From: Phoronis pallida
Lineage: Eukaryota > Phoronida > Phoronidae
Length of the DNA: 13,866 bases
Assembly (NCBI GenBank): GCA_028565715.1
Contig: JAOXYC010122222.1
Span: forward strand, 1-13,866
Direction: 5' to 3'
Positions 7,115-13,866 of the stretch are shown here, one piece after another. The notes beneath the pieces were generated by a model. It did no database searches. It saw only the letters and a list, made by a program, of their open reading frames with translations, and was not told the origin of the DNA. A program made the position numbers and the translations under genes. The first letter of the stretch is position 1. Every line of letters begins with the position of its first letter.

Positions 7115-8106
7115 AAATATACTATGCACAAAAAGTAACGCTCAACCTAGTTTTTTCAAATATTTTTCAAAACAATTCATCAGTTACAGTAACAAAGTAT
7201 ATGAAGTGTTTGCTCAACTCATTCCCAACGTTTTGGTGTATAAATCATATCCATGCAATTTGATTTCAGGTAAAACAAAATGAAAAAATGTAGGGTGGTG
7301 TAAAAGCCAAAGTCACAAAATGGCTGCCTTTTAAATTATAATGCCAACACTTGTGATTTTCAATGTTCTGTGAAAATAAGAACCAATTCTTCTACCAAAA
7401 TTTGGTGTAAGGGCCTTTTAACTGATATAATTTACTACTTGATTTTTTAAAAATTGACCAAATATGCCTTCTGGTTATGGAGAAATCTTATTTTTTCAAA
7501 AAAACAAGATTTTGACTCAAAATCTAGTCACATGATCAAAATAACGCAAACATTTTCTAAAAAATTAAACTGAAATTATTGTTTGAGATGGTAAGTTTTC
7601 AAAATTATTACTAACACGAGATGGATATGTTTATTTTGAATTTGTAAATATCTAAACAAAGAAAGAATATTCACGCGTTACGAATAAGCCTCCCATGTTA
7701 AAGTAATACGTCGGTCTACTTCGCAAGTCGATTGAAAATGGCTGACTGTGATTTAGGTCAAATCGGGATACTCAGACGTGGACCGGCATTCTTGAACGAA
7801 ATAGCTAGTCTGCCTCTCGCTAATGAGATTAACTGCAGCGGATTAAAACCATGTTTTCAATAAAGAAGGAAGGTATTCACAATGTTAATTTTGTTTGGTG
7901 ATGAAAAATGATCGCACTGTGTTTTAGGAGCGTGTGAAACGCCTTATTTCAATAAGTGATCAATCTACATTCGTAAGCCCCGATGTACGCTTTAACTGTG
8001 ATTATTTTGTTACTTTTGTTTTCCACCACATGTTATTCTGTTGATATTTCAACTAGCTATTGAAAATCAAAAACGGAGGCGTTACTTTTTGTCCGTAGTA
8101 TATTTT
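7115..8106. mobile_element. ~1-kb element with short terminal inverted repeats
   Basis: The left end (7115-7143) and right end (8076-8106) are inverted copies built on TATACTAYGSACAAAAAG then TAACGC, about 28 bp with a few differences. A TA dinucleotide next to each TIR would fit a Tc1/mariner-type TA target, though the match extends a few bases past it. The interior has no transposase. Its longest curiosity is a 41-codon ATG frame at 7738-7863 (starts MADCDLGQIG), unmatched to anything known. The element lies wholly within the intron between 8148 and 4051. Confidence 0.55.
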
Positions 8107-8147
8107 ATGCCTAGTTATATCTAAGTCCTCAGATTAACTAAATTTAC

Positions 8148-8251
8148 CTTATAGACAAGCATGTCATGAACTTTATCTAGTAGTGTTGTTCCATTGTCAC
8201 ACATCAAGTTGACATACCCCATGGCAAAGGGACGTTCATACTTATCTTTGC
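8148..8251 (-). CDS. DOCK-A-like internal exon: DHR-1 GTTL...VYK segment
   Basis: The exon is 104 bp, with acceptor TTTCCAG|GC and donor AAG|GTAAAT. The first two bases complete a Gly codon with the previous exon, then come 34 codons ending in phase 0. Landmarks are KDKYERPFAMGYVNLM, NGTTLLDKVHD and LVYK. In the DOCK family the equivalent block is a hydrophobic strand followed by D/NGTTL..G/K.HDL.VYK, so the match is direct. The intron separating it from the upstream exon is only 540 bp, short for this gene. No unusual residues or breaks are seen. Confidence 0.94.
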
Positions 8252-8791
8252 CTGGAAATGTGAAAATCAAATAGTTACAGGAGAGAGACCATTTAGTTTA
8301 ATTTCAAAGAAATAAATTAACATTTTCATTTAAAACAACAGTCCAAGGAAGATGGATATAAAATTTGAAATTGAAATATGATGTTTGTGTCCTTTTTTGA
8401 ATTCACCCTCCATCCTTAGGAAAGCAATAATTCAGATGGAGCTGACAGTCAACAAAAGAGCATTCATTGTTTCACAAGCAATGATAGTCATCCAAATACA
8501 AAGATTCGAACATGATTTGAACTGGTGGCTAAGCGATCAAATTCACATTTCACATGCCTCTCACATGGGTGTGGATGAGAATTGTGTTATTCGTGATATC
8601 TCCATGACAATTATTGCATAGTTTGGACTGAGTCCCAGCGAGAGCAGCATTCAGACATTTTGAACTGTCTTACTCCAATCAAACTGATCAAAAACAAATG
8701 GACAATCGTCTTCAACCAAGCCTGTTTACAAAAACAACTCATATACCAATTAATGAAAGAAGAAAAAGAAGACCAATAAAATTTAAACTAC
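8252..8791 (-). other. Intron (540 bp)
   Basis: This intron lies between the exons at 8792-8963 and 8148-8251. Its donor is GTAGTT and its acceptor TTTCCAG. A 78-codon plus-strand open frame at 8385-8621 has no family resemblance. No repeat is recognised. Confidence 0.8.
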
Positions 8792-8963
8792 CTTCTGTAG
8801 TACACCTATGTCGGAATGTGAACTTAAGATGGCAGTCATAGAATGCCTCAATAGGTACCGCCACCTTCACTGTCTCGTACCATTTAGGTTTATCTTCATG
8901 ATAATATACAACTGACTTGTATTGACTGTACATGTCAGAACCTGAACCTTGGTTGATCACATT
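8792..8963 (-). CDS. DOCK-A-like internal exon: central DHR-1 strands
   Basis: The exon is 172 bp, with acceptor ATCTACAG|AAT and donor GAAG|GTAGTT. It enters in phase 0 and leaves one base of a Gly codon. It encodes 57 full codons, with landmarks QYKSVVYY, KPKWYETVKVAVPIEAF and HLKFTFRHR. This is the signature core of DHR-1: in DOCK1/2/5 the YKSV.YY, P.W.E..K..IP and HL.F.FRH blocks occur in this order and spacing. KSV.YY and FRHRC fit DOCK-A better than DOCK3/4 (DOCK-B), judged from memory of the families. It joins directly to the exon at 13153-13277 with no residue missing relative to the family, so the 4.2-kb intron between them hides no further exon here. Confidence 0.95.
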
Positions 8964-9284
8964 CTGTAGATATAAAGTGTACACTTTCATTAAATCACAA
9001 TGGGTCTTATACAAGTTAAAAGAAATTTCAATTTCTTAGTCGGAGGTATGCTTTTAATCAAATCATAAAGTCTTTACTTTTTGGCCATTGGGGTTTGTTT
9101 CTGTAATTTAAGCACAGCGCTTTTACGTTAAGATAAATTCAAATTTATCTGGAGTGAGTTCTGATGGAGTCGTTTGTTGAAGATTGAGGGGCATGCACGG
9201 GATGCTAAAAAGCAAGTGACTGGTTGTTCTGTGATCTTACATTGGTTCTTGAAGTGACGAGTAACAGTAATATACGTACAATAG

Positions 9285-9550
9285 CAACAAAGTTTTTCAG
9301 TTGTGACATGTTTTGGTGTAGAATTGCAGAACAATGACGCGCGTAGAATGGCTTGTGAGGAAACCTGCTTTTCTACTATTGATAGTGACAACAGTCTCTA
9401 TAGATTAAAGCTACGAGAGTCCATTCATATAGCCCACATTAATCCTTCATTGAATGCTTCTCTTGGGTTGTTCATTCTATAATAAAGCTTGCAAATGGTG
9501 GACGTCTACACGGAAACATGTCGCAACTGAAAAACTTTGTTGTTTTTGTA
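9285..9550 (+). mobile_element. Second degraded Penelope-like element 3' end
   Basis: On the plus strand, a frame open from 9285 to the TAA at 9480-9482 ends with STIDSDNSLYRLKLRESIHI then AHINPSLNASL. This is the same closing block as in the PLE remnant at 1574-1684 (NSYHLKLRKAIQIQ...LNGQL). Downstream, GGAAACATGTCGCAACTGAA (9512 on) matches GAAACATGTCGCGTCT of the first copy, so the hammerhead 3' half is kept. The CUGANGA half seems deleted: CTTGCAAA is followed directly by the stem II-like TGGTGG. No upstream YIG motif could be placed with confidence. Confidence 0.7.
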
Positions 9551-10132
9551 AACTATGTATATTGATCTTACATCGTTTTCATGCTGTTATTGGTTATTCA
9601 ACATTTGGGCAATAGAGATAGTCCATAAACTGTTCATCAAACAATCCAGTCATGAAACAGTCCAACAGCACCTTTAGCTTTGTTTGTGATATGCCACAAG
9701 GGTTACAGGTGTCCAATATTTAGTGCTTTCACTCAAGACGTGAACTTTTTAATTAATGGTTGTGTATCAATAAGCAGTTTTGACTGGTAGAAGCAGTGCT
9801 ACCATCTTTGGCAGTTTGTACATTTGAAATAATGCCTGTCATAATGAGTGGTACACAACATGCAATACTATAAGGAATTAAGTGACATTCTAACTACAAA
9901 ATTTTGGTATCATATTGACTGAACATTTTGAGAATTAAGAAGTGCTCAAATTTACTTGCGGGGCAAATTGAAAAAAAAACCTTTACTCCTGGTTTAAGGA
10001 GCTGGTTCAAAAAAGAGAAAAACCATAAAATGGCATGCTTTGTGGATTTTTACCCAAAGCTAACCACTCAATTGGTTAATCTGCATTCTAAAGCCTCAAG
10101 TACAACTCGTGGTTTTGGGACCAGACACTTTA
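9551..10132. other. Intron stretch with no recognised feature
   Basis: AT-rich intron with no supported gene, RNA or repeat. A 74-codon plus frame at 9928-10152 runs into a local duplication and is not supported as coding. Confidence 0.6.
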
Positions 10133-10228
10133 TTTGTAATTTGTTACCTTAAAGATCATACTGATTGGAACATGCACTTATTTGTAATTTGTTACCTTAA
10201 AGATCAAACTGATTGGAACATGCACGCA
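10133..10228. repeat. 48-bp tandem duplication
   Basis: TTTGTAATTTGTTACCTTAA starts at 10133 and again at 10181. The two 48-bp units are nearly identical (GATCATACTG versus GATCAAACTG, plus small changes at the end), indicating a recent local event. Confidence 0.85.
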
Positions 10229-10300
10229 TTTGGTTTATGACACAACACAAAAGACTATTTACACAAATGATATCTTTGATGACTTTTAGATGAAATCATA

Positions 10301-10630
10301 TTAAAGATACTCTCTCTGCGTTGGTCCCAATCTGGCGTCAAATTGCAAATCAACTAGAAATGCTGTGTACAAATCCTTTGTTGAACACAACTTACTTGCG
10401 ACTGAGTCAAAAAATTCAAAAAAATCTGCAAAGGGGTGATTTGAGAGCTTTTGTGTCTGATAAAACCTACACTTAAGAGTAGGTTTGATTTTTTATCGGA
10501 TACAAAGCTCTCAAATCACCCCTAACAGATTTTTTTGAATTTTTTGACTTAGATGCAAGTAAGTACAAGATTTCTAGTTGATTTGCATTTTGACGACGGA
10601 TTAGAACCAACGCAGAGAGAGTAGCTTTAA
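10301..10630. mobile_element. 330-bp near-complete fold-back element
   Basis: It starts TTAAAGATACTCTCTCTGCG and ends CGCAGAGAGAGTAGCTTTAA. The arms pair along almost their whole length, with matching inner blocks such as GGGGTGATTTGAGAGCTTT versus AAAGCTCTCAAATCACCCC. They close on a tip near 10470-10479 (AACCTAC...GTAGGTT). The left arm has a small extra stretch around 10375-10395. TTAA at both ends may be terminus or target site. It has no coding capacity. Confidence 0.8.
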
Positions 10631-10811
10631 GAATACATCGATAAATTAATAAATTATAAAATAATATTCAGTGATAAAACATTATTATCAAACTTACAAG
10701 TCGGTTCCAGTTCACATAATAGATTCTAAGTTGAACCTGACTTTTTAAAGAAATTGAACAGGAATTTGAATTGTGTTAGCATGCTAGAATTTAAAGCAAT
10801 ACCTACTCAGG

Positions 10812-11010
10812 AGAAAGCAAGTCATTTCTTTCAACTAAAGGCTTAATTTATTGCAAAATATTTTATTTCAAAATATTTTCAGCTTTGATTAAATGATTCC
10901 CCAATAAATAACATAAAGAATAATGGGTCGAACTTTCGAATTTTAGTAGAAAGTCGGCCATCTTGGATTTTTGAAAAAAGAAACCTCTAGTGAATAATGA
11001 CTTGCTTTCT
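10812..11010. repeat. 15-bp inverted repeat pair
   Basis: AGAAAGCAAGTCATT at 10812-10826 returns inverted at 10996-11010. It could mark the ends of a ~200-bp MITE, but no target duplication is evident. The rest of 10631-11580 shows nothing recognisable. Confidence 0.4.
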
Positions 11011-11580
11011 GCGCTTGTCTAATGTCTTACCAGTTTGCCATCAGTTATTACGTTCTACAAAGAATTTCAGTTAGAGTAAGTTTCTTCCTTTGACAGGGGG
11101 ACATTTTCAAATGTTGCCAAAGTTAAATAAAAGACACTAACTAAGAGTAATTATCACCAATTGCATTTTGCCAATATACAGTAACATTTTCATGTGATCT
11201 TGAATTGATTGAGAAATGTTTTTCTAAGTATAATATGAACACTAATTAAAGAATCAGTTAGTTTAAAACAAAATGGTGGTAGCTGGCAAAATACAACTGT
11301 TTCATTTCAAAATGCTCAAATTCATCTGTTCTCTATGTTAGAAATTGTTATTCTTGTGGTAATAAGCAGAAAAAAACATAGAGTATAAGACAAAAGGGAG
11401 ATTGAGTGCAGTTTATTTTGACCAAAAGCATGAAACCTCAAACCAATCTCAGTTGCAAGGGGTATAGCCAGTATGCATAACTCTCAGTATGTCTCTAATA
11501 CAGACATGGGTTTTGCAGTAAGACTACACATTTAAGAATTTTGTTAAAGTTAGTTTTGTTTCATTAGCAATGAAATTGTT

Positions 11581-11934
11581 AAAGATACATAAGCCATATT
11601 CATGACCATAAAAGTCATTAAAACAAATTGCAGGGAAAATCATTGTTAGTACTTAATGTACTTTTATCATTAAAGCCTTAGACATGCTTCAAATATTTTT
11701 GAAAAATTTAAAACTGGCAAAAAGGACTTCTAACAGATAAAAAATTAACTTGCGTTGGCTTCACCATAGTTATTTTGGTTCCAAAAAGTCATTGAGGAAC
11801 GCGTTCAAATTAATTAGTGGAACCAGAAATTATGGAATATTCTAATTATGGTGCAGGCAGTTCTTAATATGCAAGTTTAACTGCAATTTATTATAAAGAC
11901 TTTTATGGTCATGAATAAGGCTTGTGCATCTCTA
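11581..11934. mobile_element. ~350-bp inverted-repeat element
   Basis: The arm 11581-11633 (AAGCCATATTCATGACCATA core) pairs with 11881-11934 (TATGGTCATGAATAAGGCTT). They agree over about 50 bp with scattered mismatches, including the inner AATTGCAG/CTGCAATT. A smaller inner hairpin pairs CCATAGTTATTTTGGTTCC (from about 11764) with GGAACCAGAAATTATGG (from about 11819). It looks like a non-autonomous DNA element; no coding sequence is visible. Confidence 0.65.
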
Positions 11935-12321
11935 AAAGAAGAAGTGGATAATGTCCTGACCAGCCTGCAATCTACCCGTCTGTGAAGAAATTATTTTTCA
12001 TTAGCATCACACCATTTAATTCATGATAATATAACATGTTTAAATAATTTGTCTAAAGTTTTAAGTCTTCAACGTAAGTGTGAATGTTGCAATTTAGGCT
12101 ATTTTTGGCACTTTTTGAACATAAATTTCTCCGCAATGAGTGGTCGAATCTTCATGAAAATGTAAATATATACTTTTTAGCCTTAGTAGGAGGGAAACGG
12201 GTCTCAGAATTTTGATTGATCCCTCCATTGCTGAGCTATAAAGCTTCAATAATGAAGACTTTCATAAAAAACAAAATTAAAGAAAATTTAAGCTTTAAAA
12301 TTCAATATTTCCAAAACTAAA
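11935..12321. other. Intron stretch with no recognised gene
   Basis: AT-rich intron. A short GGAGGGA/TCCCTCC inverted pair near 12190-12230 is the only structure noted. No coding or RNA gene is supported. Confidence 0.55.
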
Positions 12322-12700
12322 AACAAGAGCTATGCAATTGATATGCGCCCACGGCATTGTTTGTCAAACAATGATAATGTCTACAAAATGCCACCAGGGG
12401 GCACACCCGTAGTTCAAACATGATGGAAATCTATAGCAGCTGTTATTTTTATGCCAGGAACAAGTATAAAGTGTTGTCAAAATTCATCAAAGCGTTCTAG
12501 AGTAAAGCCCAGAAACCAAATGTGTACACTGAGATAACACACAACAAACAAACGGCCACCAGGGGGCACACCTTTAGTCAGAACATGACGTTAATCGAAA
12601 GCAGCCGCCATCTTCATGCCAGAAATAAGTATACAACGTTTCGTCAAAATTAATCAAAGTGTTCTTGAGTTATCGTGCCGATGTGTACATAGATAACCCA
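12322..12700 (+). repeat. Second copy of the dispersed tandem-bearing repeat
   Basis: It begins with the same AACAAGAGCTATGCAATTGA as 5163, then GCGCCCACGGCATTGTTTGT and AACAATGATAATG. Two internal units follow, with CCACCAGGGGGCACACC at 12391 and 12556 (period about 165). Each also has a TTTTTATGCC or CTTCATGCCA block and a TCGTCAAAATT-type block. Unit sequence and period differ clearly from the 156-bp array at 5325, so the two arrays expanded separately within the same element frame. Confidence 0.75.
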
Positions 12701-13152
12701 TGAAAACCAAATGCCCACATGTCAAGTGACAAAAATCAATTTTTTTAAATTTAAAGATAACCAATAGATTCCAAATGTATTCAACTTTCAGAAAATATGT
12801 ACTTTTGTGGGTATAAAGACAACAGTACTGTATTTCATGAAAACTGACCCCCAGGTTCACACTTACGTTAAGCTGGTGGTCATAGGTTTGAGTTTAGGGT
12901 AAGGTTTTCCAATCAAACACCACTTCCATAAGAAATGATTTCTTCAACTGAGTGATGCCTTTGGTTAAATTTGGAGACAGAGTCAAATTAGGTTTTGAAA
13001 CTCCTGGCCATGATCAAGTAGAAATCTTGTTTCTGACAAAGCATTCAACACATGTTATAAATATCACTGAAATGGTGTAAGGCTGGATTAAGTGCTCACT
13101 TATTTTTAATACCATTTTGATTATAAGAGTATGATGTCATGACGGGACATAC
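12701..13152. other. Intron stretch next to the DHR-1 exon
   Basis: AT-rich intron. The minus-strand open frame at 12654-12860 is unsupported. The donor GTATGT of the exon at 13153 is at its right edge. Confidence 0.6.
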
Positions 13153-13277
13153 CTCGAGTACCTGTCCCTTTTTATTGCAAACACACATCATGACTTCTAT
13201 GTTGGGGTCTGATGTCTTACTGCGGATACTGAACTCTCCTTGCTGTAGAGTTACATAAATGTCGTTCCTGATGTCTC
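13153..13277 (-). CDS. DOCK-A-like internal exon: start of DHR-1 (C2) domain
   Basis: This is the most 5' exon of the minus-strand gene in the window. It is 125 bp: two bases completing a split Gly codon, then 41 codons, ending in phase 0. The acceptor is TATTTCAG and the donor is GAG|GTATGT. The peptide begins GDIRNDIYVTL and continues through GEFSIRSKTSDPNIEV to GQVLE. This matches the opening strands of the DHR-1 domain of DOCK exchange factors, which bind PtdIns(3,4,5)P3 and recruit the Rac GEF to membranes. The basic R/K residues in the SIRSK stretch sit in the loop where DOCK1-type proteins carry lipid-contacting basic residues; that role is inferred from the family. An upstream in-frame Met exists, but it lies beyond the acceptor, in intron. 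The preceding exon is outside the window. Confidence 0.93.
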
Positions 13278-13569
13278 CTGAAATAGGCCAAATCAATGAT
13301 GTTTGGTTTTGTATTGTATTGAGTTTCTTAATCAAGGAAGAAAAGTGCTTTATAAGACTGCATATTAAGTGTAAATGAAGACACAGTACCTAGATTCAAC
13401 AAGAAATTCAAATATTTGAAATCTTTAGATTAAGTTGTTTTTCAATTATGATATATATCAGAAAACAATTACTTTTATCAGAAAGTTTAAAGGTGCTGTC
13501 TCGGTGTAAATCTCACTCCTCTGTCAAAAACCAAATCAATTCCTGGATTATAACTACGAAAACATTTCA

Positions 13570-13700
13570 ATTACCGTATAGCCCCGCCATTGAGCGCATG
13601 CGGCTATATGCAAAATAATGCGTATTTTTCGCAGAATGCCCGCTAATAAGAGCATGGGCCTACACGTTCCGCGATTAGGCCCTTGTTAACCGTTAAGCAT
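13570..13700. repeat. CpG-rich island with small inverted repeats, likely a repeat fragment
   Basis: The stretch stands out from AT-rich intron by GCCCCGCCATTGAGCGCATG, GCCCGCTAATAAGAGCATGG and TTCCGCGATTAGGCCC. TATAGCC (from 13576) pairs with GGCTATA, and GGGCCTA pairs with TTAGGCCC. The left edge TTACCGTATAG looks like a transposon terminus, but no matching right end was found. Its identity is unknown. Confidence 0.4.
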
Positions 13701-13785
13701 TTATTTGATGTTATCAAAAGAACATACAAAAAAGTAGCAATTGTTGTCTTCTTCTCAAAACTTGCTAAATTCATGAATGATTTTT

Positions 13786-13866
13786 CAACAACAAATTTGA
13801 AAAGACAGAAAAAATCATCGTAACTGAACTGGGAATCGAACCCAGGTCCCCATAATAGCCGGTTAT
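13786..13866 (-). mobile_element. Truncated third copy of the tRNA-like scaffold
   Basis: On the minus strand, the window edge cuts a copy of the element A module: ATAACCGGCTATTATGGGGA, T arm CTGGG-TTCGATT-CCCAG, TTCAGTT, then the tail GATGATTTTTTCTGTCTTTT and CAAATTT. The tRNA part is 13822-13866. Its anticodon stem CATAA/TTATG is fully paired, where the copy at 1272 has a mismatch, so this copy is better preserved. After CAAATTT the flanks differ (here GTTGTTG), which marks the tail boundary. Confidence 0.7.

Noticed and set aside
6890-7138. 82-codon plus frame as a small gene or exon
   Set aside because: No family resemblance, no splice or codon support. Its 3' end runs into the TIR at 7115.
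8385-8621. 78-codon plus frame
   Set aside because: It lies wholly in a short DOCK intron on the opposite strand, with no recognisable content.
2039-13277. DOCK exons as a processed pseudogene or separate genes
   Set aside because: Introns are present with GT/AG sites, phases match at every junction, and no stops or frameshifts occur, so it reads as one intact gene segment.

Overview
The window looks like AT-rich nuclear DNA from an animal, most likely a marine invertebrate. It has a spliced gene with short exons, long introns full of repeats, tRNA-derived repeats and decayed Penelope-like retroelements. The species cannot be fixed from the sequence.

Gene content: one gene runs through the whole window on the minus strand. 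Six consecutive coding exons (13277-13153, 8963-8792, 8251-8148, 4051-3865, 3551-3454 and 2229-2039) have GT/AG junctions and matching codon phases. They join into about 291 residues of a DOCK-family Rac guanine-nucleotide exchange factor, closest to the DOCK1/2/5 (DOCK-A) type. The stretch covers most of the DHR-1 (C2-like, phosphoinositide-binding) domain and the start of the helical region that follows. Both ends of the gene lie outside the window, including the SH3 domain and the DHR-2 catalytic domain.

Layout from low to high coordinates. 1-2038 (intron): a 21-bp tandem repeat, a TTAA-bounded MITE-like element, and a plus-strand Penelope-like element (PLE) remnant. The PLE has a split GIY-YIG endonuclease region and a hammerhead-ribozyme-like fold in its 3' part. 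It is interrupted by an insertion with terminal inverted repeats that carries a tRNA-like module. 2230-3453 (intron): a fold-back element with two divergently oriented tRNA-like modules and a 13-bp flanking direct repeat, then a nested palindromic element. 4052-8147 (intron): a 156-bp tandem repeat inside a dispersed repeat, a GC-rich minisatellite, and a ~1-kb element with short terminal inverted repeats. 8964-13152 (intron): a second PLE 3' remnant, a 48-bp duplication, a 330-bp near-perfect fold-back, another inverted-repeat element, and a second copy of the dispersed repeat. 13278-13866 (intron): a CpG-rich island and a truncated third copy of the tRNA-like scaffold.

The most interesting signal is a set of tRNA-like modules of two different types (Ala-like and Asp-like) set in the same flanking scaffold. 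It appears in three elements, one with terminal inverted repeats and one as a fold-back pair. This does not match the usual 5'-tRNA-head SINE layout.
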